64,000 bases of DNA from Xestospongia muta (taxonomy: Eukaryota; Porifera; Demospongiae; Haplosclerida; Petrosiidae): the NCBI GenBank assembly GCA_963693285.1, contig OY848922.1, positions 6,250,923 to 6,314,922 of the forward strand, given 5' to 3'. Each line of letters opens with the position of its first letter. Position 1 is the stretch's first letter. The notes beneath the pieces were generated by a model. It made no database searches. It saw nothing but the letters and a program-made list of their open reading frames with translations, and was not told where the DNA came from. The translations under genes and the position numbers were made by a program. This document shows positions 31,886-43,896 of the stretch, piece by piece.

Positions 31886-33530
31886 TATGATATAACTCAA
31901 AGCATGGCATGACACATAACACTACTTTACATTTTTTTGCAATAGTATGTTGTGGTCTTTCTATAATTTTGTTTCTTATGACTACAGACAATACATTCAT
32001 GTGGTGATGGTTTCCACTTGAACGAGATGGTATTTTTCCAAGGAAATGACACTAATGGAGGGATGTATCTGGAGGGAGTCGTGGAGAAGATGCAGATGAA
32101 GTAAGATCAATACTGGCTCTGGTGAGTATTTGTGTTTGTGTTGCTAGCTTTATTCAAAACTGGACATGGCTTATATGCCTTTCTGTTTGAGTAGACATTT
32201 GATACAGGATGTAGACATTCACAATAGCTTAGTCTATCAAGTGGAAGGTTGCTCATTTGTACTGTTTCACTGTCCTGTGGTTTAAGCCATAGTATGAAAG
32301 AAGTTGATCAGTTTTATCTACTCCACCCATAAAGGTATTGTACCTATCAACCATTAGTGGCTTCTCTACATTTTCTCTTCTTGTAGATGATAATCATGTT
32401 CTATGAGTCTTCGTTACTATACTTCTATCATGGACAGTGCTAAGAATGGTTATGAGCCGTTTATCTTTCCATTGCAAGGCAAGTACACCATCCTATAAGT
32501 TTTCTATTCTTATTTTTCCTTTCTTCGATCCCTTTCATATCTGTCCAGTTTGTCCTTTACATTTTGCTTTTGATTTCCATTCTAGAGACATACCTTTTCT
32601 ATCTACAAGGGCTGTACCACACACTCCCAAACCTTTCAGCTTCATATCTACAAACAGTGATGGGCTGGTATAATAATTGTCCATGTATATATGGTGTCCT
32701 GCTTTCTTAAGTGACCCAAGTAGTCTCATTACAATAACATGTGTAACAGTTTTGTTCTCTCCTACATCTAACATATCATCATTTTCTACAAAATAAGTAA
32801 GCATTATACATGTACAATAGTCAACCCAATATTACTTGATACATACCTGTATACAGAGTCCAATTGTAAGTATAACCTGTTTTTGAGTTAGCTAAAGAAA
32901 ATTTTTTAACCCCCATTTGTTTGCTTTTAGACATGTATTAAAGAAACCAAATTCTGCCCTTGAAGCTACCAATGGCCTCATTTATGGAGAGTTCACGTCA
33001 AGAATTATATACTAGCTTGAAAGTTACTAATCAGTGATGTAATAAGGAGACGTCTCTTATATAATGGATCATATCCTGGTACACCTTTTTGTTTTTTTGG
33101 CTTCCTTGTCATTTATGTATAGAAACTTCAAAATTAGGCTGAAATGATCCCTTGACATTACATGAGAGAAGGTGACTGTACTAAAGGCTAGTACTGAGCC
33201 CAGTAATCTTCTAATTTGGGGTAGTGGATTGTTCCAATTATTATTACCAGATTAAAAAATTGTAGCTTTTCTGTTGATGGATGCATCTTTTTTGCAATAG
33301 TTTAGGCAAGGTCAGTGTGAAACTTCTGTTTTGTCAGTTATATCTTCTGTTCCTTCAGATTCTCCAACAAACTCTGGGATATCATATGCTACACTACTCA
33401 GAGAGATATGTTTTGTTGCACTGATTTCAATTTCATCACCATACACTATTTCCATACCATCTACTATTTCAGTTTCCACATCAAAATCATTGTTATCATA
33501 GTATTCATCATCTATTATTATTAATGATTA
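31884..33530 (-). pseudogene. piggyBac transposase relic, copy B
   Basis: Paralogue of the 19.6-22.3 kb relic without the Harbinger insertion. The best segment (32,804-32,535) reads VTHVIVMRLLGSLKKAGHHI, YMDNYYTSPSLFVDMKLKG and LGVCGTALVDRKGMS, i.e. the piggyBac block GHH.Y.DN.YTS..L...L...G...CGT. The N-terminal acidic region survives around 33,350-33,500. Numerous small indels relative to copy A show both are long dead. Confidence 0.82.
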
Positions 33531-33644
33531 TTAATAATTATTATTATAGTATTCACTGATCTGTAATAACATTTTAATATCATAATTAGTGTGATATTTA
33601 TAACCTATGACTACTTGATACAATCATACAATGATCTTTCATAC

Positions 33645-33743
33645 CTTATCAACAACAGTAATGTCAGCACCATTACTAATTAATATTTTGACGATCTCTG
33701 GATGATTATTGTTAGCTGCACAATGTAATGCAGTCCAGCTAGC
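33645..33743 (-). CDS. Host gene: ankyrin-repeat exon
   Basis: A 99-bp phase 0-0 exon reads ASWTALHCAANNNHPEIVKI then LISNGADITVVDK, with donor GTATGA. The acceptor side is GGCTAG where the 23.2-kb copy has TTACAG (CTGTAACA on the plus strand in both; the exon's first codon differs). It differs from the 23,236 exon at a handful of codons, including loss of the usual glycine in G.TALH (D-G to A-S). It is a paralogous repeat created by duplication of the surrounding block. Confidence 0.88.
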
Positions 33744-33866
33744 CTGTAACAATAAAACAAAGAAGCAATACATACATAATGTACACTATACAGATCAATT
33801 TCAACTCAATGTACTAGTAGTAACACAATACATTCATAATGTTAATGATGTTATGTAAGCATCTAC

Positions 33867-36800
33867 CACTGGAAAATTAAATATGTTTCCAGTATGTTGT
33901 CCTCTAAGAAACGTATAGGAAACATATATAATATATTTCTCTATATGTTTCTGTTTTGGAAATTTGTAATTTTTATTATGTCTCCAATATTAAAATACTC
34001 CACATTTCCAAAGGTTAGAAACAAATGTTTTCATTAATAATTAATTATATATGCTTCAAAATTTATTATCAAGCAATAACATAAATTTATAACTTTAAAG
34101 GAAAAAAGTAAAATCAATTATTTATGGTCTTCAAAAAATTAATGGATTCACAACTAGTACAGTCTCATCATTGATAGTGTAACTGCAAGAAAGAGCTATC
34201 CCAAGAATGTTTTCTATTGGTACAAACTGGTTGTCTGAACAGAACTCAAAAGTTGAGTTACAATACACCTCATTAGGTTTACCAAAGTATTGACGTGACA
34301 GCTATTCTCTCTCGCAGCAAAAATCAGTCTCTTTAACAGAATCATCACTAGATGAATCAGACAAACTAATAGAAGAGCTATCATCATTGTGCTTCTGGGG
34401 TTGTGATACATTACGCCAGATTCCTGAGTGACAGTATAATCGTCGATGCTGCTTGTAAGTTTTCAATGAGAGTCTTTTAAATCAATGTCCACAAAGCACG
34501 AAATTTGTAGTCTTAGACTGTCTTAATCTCTGAGATATTTTAGAACAAAGTAACCAAGATACCCCTCTTCCACTGTTGCAGTGATCACGTGATAACGTAG
34601 CCGAAAGGCGCGGGATCTCTATACAGTTTTATCTCGTTCTCTCTGGCTCTAGAAGTTAGAACATGGCCTATTCTTTCCATCAGCATCAACCCAGTCCTAG
34701 CTGTTTTGATCAACTCAATGATAATGACTATGATGAGTATCCTGAGAGCTTGTCATCGAGCTCATCTAACCGTCAGAGCACTGAATGTGATGAATCAAGT
34801 CCTGTTGTAAATCCTCCTACACCTCCAAGAATAGCAGTGAACAGTCGATTGAACCTACTCTCTCGTTTCGAAGATGCCATTGGTCCATCTCAGTTGCCTT
34901 CTTGGATAAATGCTAGCGCTTCTTTAAAAACAAAAGACAACAGCGTTAAAGCTAGTGCCAAAGTTACTACTAGTCAAAACCAAACTGACAATATCACACA
35001 GGGTAAAGCTTCAACTGAAATAACTCCCTACCATGCTAAAGCTAAGTCAGCATCAAGAATTCTTTCGAAATGTAATCAAAAAACTCAAGGTAGTACTAAA
35101 GTTAAGGAATCTCCTGTTGTCCATAACTTCATTGATAATGAGCAGACAGGTAAATGGTAAAATTGTACACTTTTATGTTATATTTTTGTAGCAATGGAAA
35201 AAATTTTCCAAGAGATTAAAAATTCAGAAGAAAGGTTACAGACACATATTGAGGACTTGGGAGGTAGATTTGGACAATGTCATGATTCCATTACAAGAAG
35301 AAAGATTTCACCTCCTGAAGTAAGAGTAAGTTATTTTGATCTGCTGAGGTAAAGTGAGAAATTTAACAGCTTTTATAATACAACCACATAGCTATTTACA
35401 CAATTTGTGGTCTATGGTAATCTCAATTTCTCCTTAGGCTTTTTAGTTGACTTAGGTATCATGATATGTTTATTCAGAAAGAATACTGTATACTAACCTT
35501 ATGCTTTAGGGTTTGAAATGTTTTTGGTATGGGGCTAAACTGGAAAATGAATTGATTGTGTATTTTTGAACAAACAGTACACTGTAATTTGTGTCAAGAA
35601 TCTCAAGACATTTCCCTTCGTCCCATTATAAACTAATAGTAAGGTTGAAAGGTCAAAAGGTCTGCTCACTAGTCTAAACTATGATTAATTTTTACAGTAA
35701 TAGGCAAATATAGTAATATTATTGTGACAATATTGTATGTATAACACTGTTAGTATGTATGACCCACCCACACATCATGTTATAGTAACTTTTATTATCT
35801 AGGATTGTGTACGCAAAACATATTTAGCTTTATATGATGAAGATAAGAACCTTGAATGGAACTTTAGGTATGAATAACATGACCTCTACTTGTAACACTA
35901 TCTTCTGTATACTTGTTGTAGTAAGAAAATAGGTGACAAAGAAAATCAAATGATATTAAAGAAATTAGTAGCAGAAGTAAAATCTCATTTTCCTGATGTA
36001 GCCACTTCAGTTATTAATGGTTAGTGATATTATCAACCTGAAAGACATATTGGCATATCTGTTGAAATTATGAATGTTATGTATTATATAATGTATGCAT
36101 TATTAAGTATTTTATTAAATATGGTTGTACCATATTACTCACCATTATGATCCTTTTATAGATGCTATTAAAACTTATTTTTCAAGTTGTCACACTAAGG
36201 CAAAGCTAATAAATTCAGGAAAGTATTCTAATAAACGTGAAAAACAGAGAAGAATAAACAGGATAACTAGAGTAAGTAGTTCATACCATTTAATTAATAC
36301 TATTGTAATTTCCATTATAGAAAATGATATTAATGTTAGTGTAAATAGCTATGATTTTTTCCTTTTATTTCAAACACTGTTTTTTAATAGAAGCTACAAC
36401 GAAGACTTACTGAAAATGATCGAATAGCTGGCCTATCTGACGCTACTAAAGCAAAGTGGAGAGTTTGTTTCACTGGTGATATGATGAGCTCAAAAGAGAG
36501 TGATGAAAATGAAAATTACCAGTTTATTATTCCCACTCTTCCCTGGAGAAGAAAAAATCTACTGTATGCTTTGGACAAAAATTTTCCAAAAATTGTTCAG
36601 TAAGAAGTAAGCATTATGACTTAAAATGGAGGAAGGCCTTCCTTCTGATAGACTGAAACCAGCTGGTTATTCCGAATGTCCTTTTCAGCATTGATTACTA
36701 TGACAGTGGTTATTCAGGAATTAATTTTATGAGTCATTTATCCAATCATTTAAAGTTATGTAGTATATCATGTCATCAAGTACTGGTTTGTTGAGAGTAT

Positions 36801-37190
36801 TCTGATTATTTCATTTGTTGTTTAAGTTATTTATGTGACAATGACATTATATTTAATTATTTATGATTTACATAACATTTCCTTTTTTGAGAACATCATA
36901 AATGTATTTAATTTTGTAGTGATTACTTGATGTTTTTGGATTTGTTGTATTTGTAAATAATTATTAAATTCAATGGAAACATTAAAGTTTCTTTAGTGAA
37001 TACAAATAAAAATTTGGTGTTTTCAAGTGTTTCTATATAGTGGGAAACTTGCTCTTCACATGTGTTTCTTATCAAAAGAAATCTTTATGTTTCCTTAGTT
37101 TGGAAACACCAGAAACATAACAGGATACTTGACATTTTCAAAACGTTTCCAGATGTTTCATGGTCCAGAAACATATTAATTTTTCCAGTG
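33867..37190 (+). mobile_element. CACTG-ended DNA transposon (CACTA/EnSpm-like), TSD TAC, with a spliced gene
   Basis: A 3,324-bp insertion begins CACTGGAAAATTAAATATGT and ends (reverse complement) CACTGGAAAAATTAATATGT, flanked by TAC (33,864-33,866 and 37,191-37,193). Many ATGTTTC(C/T) motifs in both orientations crowd the outer 200 bp, as in the subterminal repeats of CACTA elements. The paralogous locus at 23,440-23,470 is uninterrupted, giving a natural empty site. A 3-bp target duplication plus CACTG ends fit the CACTA/EnSpm group. It encodes no recognisable transposase, only the spliced gene at 34,663-36,603, and is therefore probably non-autonomous or a second-gene-only derivative. Confidence 0.85.
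34663..36603 (+). CDS. Six-exon transposon-borne gene of unknown function
   Basis: Start ATG at 34,663 (MAYSFHQHQPSPSCFDQLND); exons about 34,663-35,149, 35,192-35,325, 35,803-35,867, 35,922-36,019, 36,162-36,270 and 36,391-36,603, each with AG/GT borders and agreeing phases; stop TAA at 36,601. The roughly 370-residue product has a Ser/Asp-rich N-terminus (EYPESLSSSSSNRQSTECDE), a probable coiled coil (MEKIFQEIKNSEERLQTHIE), a module DCVRKTYLALYDEDKNLEWN ... LVAEVKSHFPDVATSVING, a basic segment (SNKREKQRRINRITR, KLQRRLTENDRIAGL) and an end MMSSKESDENENYQFIIPTL then PWRRKNLLYALDKNF. I do not recognise a domain. Position and basic region suggest a DNA-binding accessory protein, comparable in role to TNPA of plant En/Spm; that is inference. 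No stop interrupts any exon. Confidence 0.72.
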
Positions 37191-37406
37191 TACTATGTGA
37201 TGTTGTCAATAATTATGGTACAATTATTATATAGTTATATTTATACATATATAATTACTATATAATTCTAATTATGTGTTTATTATGTACATGTTATGAA
37301 TATAATTATCTATTCCTGTCCCACCATAACTTGACTTTGTGTATACTATATAAGTGTAATATAGGTTGTATTAATGAACGTTCTATATCTATGTGACTCG
37401 ACTTCA

Positions 37407-38810
37407 AGATATGACGGCTGTCCATGGGAGCATGGGAGAATTCTGCCTCCAACATTATTGTAGGGCTAATGATGTCTTTGATGATAAGACATTGGCAGTT
37501 TTATGTAGTGTTTGTGGTCTTTTCATGCACAAATTAATAAAGTATTTACTAATGTCTAGAAGACTGTCTGATTATCTTTTGATTCAATTGTAGACTTGAT
37601 GAAGGAGCATTATAGTCCAAAATCATCAGTAGTTGTCCAGTGTTTACAATTTAATTTAAGGCTACAACAACCAGGAGAGAGAGTGGCTGTTTATAGCTGA
37701 GCTGAGACAACTATCCAAATTTTGTGAATATTGGGAGATATGTTAGATTTCGTGCTACGTGATCGTTTAGTGGGTGATATTAGACAGCTGAGTATTCAAT
37801 GATGACTGCTGGCTGAATCCATCCTAACTCTGAAACGTGCTTTTGAACTGGTACTTGCAATGTAGTCTGAAGGATACAAGAGATACTTAGTGCTAAAAGG
37901 CCTACTTGTTACCGTTGTGGTGAAAACATCTTAGCACCAATTTGCAGATTTAAAAAACATGTTTGTCATGGCTGCAAAAAGAAGGGGCACCTAATCAGAT
38001 GTTGTAGAAATTCCCCTAAAAAAGAGGCCAAACAAGTCAAGTACAAACATTAACAAGGTGGTAGAAGACCCCATTTCTCAATTGTATATGTTTCCCTCAA
38101 GTAAGACAAACCGTTAAAGACAGTGGTTAATATAGATAGCAAAGAGGTTGAGATGGAGAAAAACACAGGAGCGTTGTGTCAGTGATGACACACACAGAGT
38201 ACAAGAGGCTATGTAATCAAAAGAGTAGACTCCCATTACATGCAGCAAGAATAAACTGGAAGACATATACCGGAGAGATGATTAAAGTGGTGGTGAACCA
38301 TCAAGGAGATGAAGAGAGATTACCATTAGTTATTGTAGAGTCCAAAGGACCTAATCTACTCAGAATAGACAGGTTGAAGAAGTTGAAACAGGACTTGCAC
38401 ATGATAAATCAGGTCCGAATGAAGGAAGAGTTAACAACACTCATTTCAAGATACTCTTATATTTTTCAGAATGAACTAGGTATCTGATATCAAAGCTGTA
38501 TCTGCCAGGATCATAGCAGAAGAGAGAGCCACTCATAGATTGTTGTCCACAACTGGTACCATTTGCACTCCGTTCAAAGGTAGATAAGGAACTAGAGAGA
38601 CTAGGAGTCGATGGGAGTACTGGAAAAAGTGGAATTTGCAGACTGGGTGGCACCCATCATTCCAGTATTGAAGGATGACTGAAATGTTAGAATTTATGAT
38701 GATTATAACATGACCATTAATAAAAAGCATCAAAAGTGGACCTGTATCCATTCCCGAGAGTGGATGGCCTTTTTACAGCAATGACCAGTGGAGTGTATTT
38801 TGTATATAAT
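37407..38810 (+). mobile_element. Ty3/gypsy relic, copy C
   Basis: Begins MTAVHGSMGEFCLQHYCRAN and DKTLAVLCSVCGLFMHKLIK (gag N-terminus), followed by gag (LQQPGERVAV...), a zinc knuckle with mutated cysteines, and a protease whose catalytic DTG has become NTG (EKNTGAL near 38,155). The start of RT follows (YNMTINK near 38,700), then family similarity ends near 38,810. It corresponds to copy A in the duplicated block, truncated inside RT. Confidence 0.82.
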
Positions 38811-39950
38811 GTATTGTGCTAGAGAATTTCTGCTAGTTTTAGGAATAGAAAGGGTACATCAGATATAAGGACACAGGTTATGAAAACTGTAGCTACACCA
38901 GTCACTGTTTATTGACAAGACTATAATTCAAGCTAAATGCTTGAACTAAATAATTTAAGCAATCCTTTTATAAAAAAATTGAAATAAAAACCAAGTTTTT
39001 ATAACCTATACAGCTGAATTTGAGGTAGTCATTTGCTTTGAGTTATATTAACTATACTGCTTGCTCATCACCTGAGTAATACTAAGTGATGTTGAGTCTT
39101 AAAGAAATTCCTTTGCTAGAGACAACATTAATACTGGTAAAGTAACTTAATACTAAAACCATCATTAAATAAAACTTGCTTTTTAATGACATCAAGAGTA
39201 AATTTGGTTTCTCAAGTAGATTATTAAATTGGACTTTTGTTTTATTAAAGGGTGTATTAAATGTTATGGATGGATAGGTGCTTAAGTGGTTATATTAGGC
39301 AAGTGATGTAATCAATGTTATAGAAAAAAATTGATCAGATCTTCTATTTCACTTTGATTCCTTTAATTCTTCATCATGTTTCACGTAGTGTGTTTATGTA
39401 ATAAATTTTCAACAATTTTCACCAACTTCAATAAAGTCTTAGTTTAATGTTATCGATTATATATTTGAACTACATATCTGACATCATCCTGTAATACAGT
39501 TTCTTTTAACTCATATTCTATGCTCCAATTTCAAAGCAATAATATTAATGTTTATAAAAAATGTGGCATTTTGCTTGAATGTATTCATTGTGTTCATTTC
39601 TCATTAGTAAATGTGTAGTTTAACTGTCTGCTGTTAATGTAGTTGTGATTGTGGATAAGACCATGACAAAATCAAACATTTTATTTTATTATTGCTATAC
39701 TTAGGTCAAGGTTCTGATTGAGCATATAAAATTGTGTATTACATTTTATTATACGTGTGCACTGAATGATGTAAAATGAGAAAACAATTTTATCAGTGTA
39801 TGCTGGAAAGGCACATAATAAATTTATGTTGTTACACAAGCTGCAATAGTCTGTCAAATTATATTATATGTCATTATATCTTTTAAGCATATTTCAATTA
39901 TACATGTACTAATTTATAAAACAGTGTATTGGGTTAGAAAAAAAGTGAGT
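38811..39950. other. Intron/intergenic sequence, nothing identified
   Basis: AT-rich, no ORF of note, no repeat recognised. Confidence 0.5.
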
Positions 39951-40235
39951 TCAAGGTAATACTAGAGGCATACAGAGTTTAAATAAGTGTGTGAGAAAGT
40001 TGCAGTATGGTTCCTGGAGAACAACATGTCCAAATTTTTGTTTACATACTGTTTAACAATACATTCTACAACATCTCAATGTCCTCCTTGGTTATTACTT
40101 AAATAGTGTCCTTGATCAAAATTAGATGTTTTGTTTCCTAACATTGAATGCTATGTAGAACAGCATCAACAAACTCAAAAGAATGCTCGCGATCGACATA
40201 GTAAACATTATAGAGCTTATGTACTGACGTCACGA
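39951..40235 (+). mobile_element. Ty3/gypsy pol C-terminal fragment
   Basis: Plus-strand fragments AESLNKCVRKLQYGSW and VEQHQQTQKNARDRHSKHYR match the end of gypsy pol after the integrase core (AVQ.LK..LKK.. and the basic Q..QK..HDKH.K.R.F segment). Stops separate them. It may be the displaced 3' end of copy C. Confidence 0.55.
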
Positions 40236-40329
40236 AACGTAATAAAAATAGCAACTGTTGCTAGGGCGCCATCTTGAGTGGCAAAAGCACGTTCATACAC
40301 AAGAGTGGCAGCATCTGAAGTCACATTAG

Positions 40330-40640
40330 CCAGGTACTATGCAACACGAGACACCAATGTTTATAAAGCTTGGTGTTCTTCCGGAGCTATTGGGCAAGTG
40401 GTACTCTAGGGAGCCAGTAGCATCAATCTCATCAACAGGAAACGAACAAGTTGAAGAATGTGCATGTGGAGATGTTATGTTGCTACTGCTGGAAAGAGGA
40501 ATATGGGGAATTAATGATCTATTGTGACATTAATTCCCCATACACAACATGCTTCAGATTACCACACAATTCCAAAGGTTAAATGTTTCTGTCCTGATTG
40601 TCAGAGAAAACCAAATAAAGGCACTAGGATGTTGTTTTAA
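40330..40640 (+). pseudogene. PHD-finger tail of a MULE/YqaJ-type transposon protein (relic)
   Basis: The plus strand reads KLGVLPELLGKWYSREPVAS (40,363-40,425). In a shifted frame it continues CCYCWKEEYGELMIYCDINS (40,481-40,545) and IPKVKCFCPDCQRKPNKGTR (40,573-40,632) with a stop. C.C...E.G.MI.CD......C...P..K.FCP.C is a PHD-type zinc finger. From memory, metazoan MULE proteins with a YqaJ nuclease often end in LPELLGKW followed by a PHD finger. Two frame changes make it a relic. Its orientation is opposite to the YqaJ ORF at 44.4 kb. Confidence 0.58.
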
Positions 40641-40795
40641 TAATAATTATTTTTAAGATTACTGTTGTTTGATAACATGCATTAATTTAATTAAATAAAA
40701 CAACTGATTCACAGGAATTGCACAATACACAACAAACAACAACTACTTTATTTACAGTGCTAGTGTCTTCCTCCTCATTACACATAATGAAGTGT

Positions 40796-41495
40796 TCACT
40801 GTAAGATAGTATATTTTTGCCTGACTAGGCCAATTACTCTTTCGACATCAATACAGACATGAGATAGTTGACAAGAGATATCCACATCAGCTTTGCTCAG
40901 CTGTTCTTTTCCTTGAGTAAAAGGAGGTAGTTTCACTACAGCAGAGTAAAGGCGAGCACTATCATGTATATTAAAACCCCTATCTGCCAAAACTATATCA
41001 CCTGGTAGTAGGTTCTCTAAAATGCCTGTTTTCTGTCAGATGTATATCTGAAATCCTACCTCCCCATCCTTTAGATATAAATGTGACCACACCTTGTGGA
41101 GCTACTCCTATAAGGAATTTGGCAGTGTTGTAGTGCTTGTAATTAGACCAAGTTTGAGCTCTGGCTTTCAAGTTAGTGGGTCTTTCCATGAAAACTTCAA
41201 AACAGTCTATAATCACAACACATTTTCGAAATCTCTTTCTGAATTCCATAGGCTGAGTCCGTACCAGTTCTCCTCTATCTGTCCATTTAACAAGAGGACC
41301 CAATCGAATATACAATATATCAATCCATTTCTTCACATGTCGTGATTAACTCCGAGTCTGTATGCAAGATCCTGATCCCCTAGATTAAGGCGCAGCTTCA
41401 TCAAAATCATAACAAACTGCTGAAAGCTTTTTGTGTAACGATTAGTACAGCCTACAGCACAACAGCTTTTCTGTTTTCCTTTTGGCACTCTAAAT
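40796..41495 (-). pseudogene. THAP + DDE_4 transposase relic (ISL2EU/Harbinger-like)
   Basis: The minus strand starts MPKGKQKSCCAVGCTNRYTK (41,490-41,430), the N-terminal part of a THAP zinc finger, then jumps to QQFVMILMKLRLNLGDQDLA and [20 protein letters not shown]. The DDE_Tnp_4 core follows: [20 protein letters not shown] with the first catalytic [33 protein letters not shown] with the second D, DRGFNI, and VDVERVIGLVRQKY as DIDVERVIGL-like C-terminus (40,796). A frameshift at the HDM/KKW junction and a stop near 40,995 disrupt it, and much of THAP is deleted. The family call is by motif; ends were not located. Confidence 0.82.
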
Positions 41496-41559
41496 GGCGG
41501 ATATGACGTTATTCAGCTCCTCCCACTGTATAACCTCTATACTTTAAGGTGGCGGTACG

Positions 41560-43865
41560 TGACGTTAATGATATTCATAGCTTAACTTTTTTCTTATATA
41601 ATTTATATATCTTTTCTTGTTTTAATACCATCCTTTGACTACTACATTATATCAATGGTCTTCAACTTCGATAAAAATTTTAAAAAAATGCATGTATCAT
41701 TCTTCAAGTAATCTTGCTCGCCTCTCCTCAGCTGAGTGTCTGTTACAGCTTAATATCCTTGATGCTCGTTCTTCTTTCGAGGCCAACTTGGTTATTAATT
41801 TTGCTTTCAATAAAGACTATGAGATATATCGTTACATCCGCGATCTTTCTGGCAGAGCTCATATACCTTCTGTGATTTTTCATGACTCCACTATGGCTGA
41901 CAATCCAAGGGACATTGCCAATCTTTTTAATCAGTTTTTCTATTCAGTTTTTAGCCACCCTTCTCTCATTACTCCTTTACCACCTCCATACTTTCCCTCC
42001 AATTCTATTTGCTCAATTGATATTTCCATTCATGACACCTTTGAGGCTCTCTGCTCTCTCAACATTAAGAAGGCTATGGGTGGTGATGGTATCCCTCCTG
42101 TTATTCTAAAGGGTGCTGCTACTGCTCTTCTTGAGCCTCTACATCATTTATTTGTCACTTGTATCAATTGTTCAGTTATTCCTCTTGAGTGGCGTTGTCA
42201 TTTTATCACGCCAATACATAAATCTGGTGACAGGTCCAAGGTTTCAAACTATAGACCGATTTCATTGTTGCCCTCTGTTTCTAAACTGTTTGAAAGACCT
42301 GTGTTTGACAAAATATATGAGTTTCTCTCTTCCTCCTGTCTCTCTGCCTCACAATTTGGGTTTATGAAAAACCGTTCTACCGTTAAGCAATTATTGACCC
42401 ATACATATAAGATTCTTCAGGCTTTTGATCTAAACCAGCAGTATGATTCTGTTATGCTGGACATAAGGAAAGCTTTTTGCACTGTTTCACATAATTACCT
42501 TAATTCAAAACTCTGGGAAGCTGGCATCACTGGTTCCTTGTGGTCTTTACTTAAATGTTATTTATCAGACAGGAAGCAATGTGTTGTAGTTAATGATCAG
42601 CACTCTGAGTGGCTCCCTGTTTCTTCCGGTGTCCCACAGGGGAGTATTCTTGAGCCTCTGCTTTTTATTCTCTATATTAATGATCTTCCTTGTAGCATCT
42701 CTTTTTCGAATACTCTTCTTTTTGCCAATGACACTAAAGTTTCTAAGACTATTTCATCCATCTCTGATAGTGCAGATCTTCAGTCTGACCTCAACTCTCT
42801 TCACATGTGGAGTTCTGTCAATGGCCTCTCTTTTAATGCCCATAAGTGTCTCTATCTTTGTTTCCATACCTGCTCTTCCCCTATCTCTTCGACTTACTTT
42901 CTTGGCAACTCTGCATTACACCAAGCTACTACTTGCCGTGACCTAGGCATCATCTTTTCTGAGGATTTGTCATGGTCTGAGCACTACAAGCAAATGTTGC
43001 AGAGTGCATATGGTCACCTTAGACTATTACGGAGGACATTTTCTGTTAATTCTCCAGTAAAAGTTAAAAGACTACTCTACCTGTCCCTTGTTCGGTCTCA
43101 TCTTACATACGGTTCTCAGATATGGAGACCAATGTATATTAAAGACATTGTTATTCTAGAGAGGATTCAGAAGTGTGCCACCAAGTATATCCTCAATGAC
43201 AGATTGTCTTCTTATCGTTCTAGGTTGTTAGCTCTCAACCTTCTACCTCTCATGTATTACTTAGAGCTCATGGATATTCTATTTTTAGTCAAGTGTCTAC
43301 AGTTTCCAGATCCAAGTTTTGACATTAAAGCTTTTGTGTCTTTTTCCAACCTCTCAACTCGTTCTGGCTCTGCTTGTAAATTAGTGTATAGATACTCCTT
43401 CACTAATAAATCTCGTCACTTCTATTTTAACAGAGTTGTAAGGTTGTGGAACAGTCTCCCACCGATTGACATGTCTCAATCTTTCTCCCATATCAAATAG
43501 TCTTTACTAAATGTCTTCTGGGAGCATTTTGTTTGTCATTTTGATTCAGACGATCCTTGTTCTTTTCATTATTTATGTCCATGCCCCACTTGCCACCTTA
43601 AAAACCCAGCTCTTAGTAACTTTAGTCATTCCAGTTAATTTTCTTCACTCTCTTTTCCTATAATTTATCATATATCACTTATATTCTTTATTCACTTTTC
43701 ATTTTACTGAGCACTTATGCTTATGTACTATAACTTAGGTTTCTCTTTTTCTTTCTTTCTCTTTTCCCTGGGTATCAATAGATCTTATTGATACGCCCTC
43801 AAGAAGTTGCTTTGGTTAATTGTTGCATTGTTTTCATTTACTTCGTTTTGTACCTCCTTGTAAAA

Positions 43866-43896
<31 letters not shown>

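Noticed and set aside
34214..34411. 65-codon minus-strand ORF in the CACTG element
   Set aside because: No motif, opposite to the spliced gene, and in the AT-rich subterminal/promoter region.
42593..42946. 117-codon plus-strand ORF inside the LINE
   Set aside because: Alternative frame of the reverse transcriptase with hydrophobic low-complexity translation.
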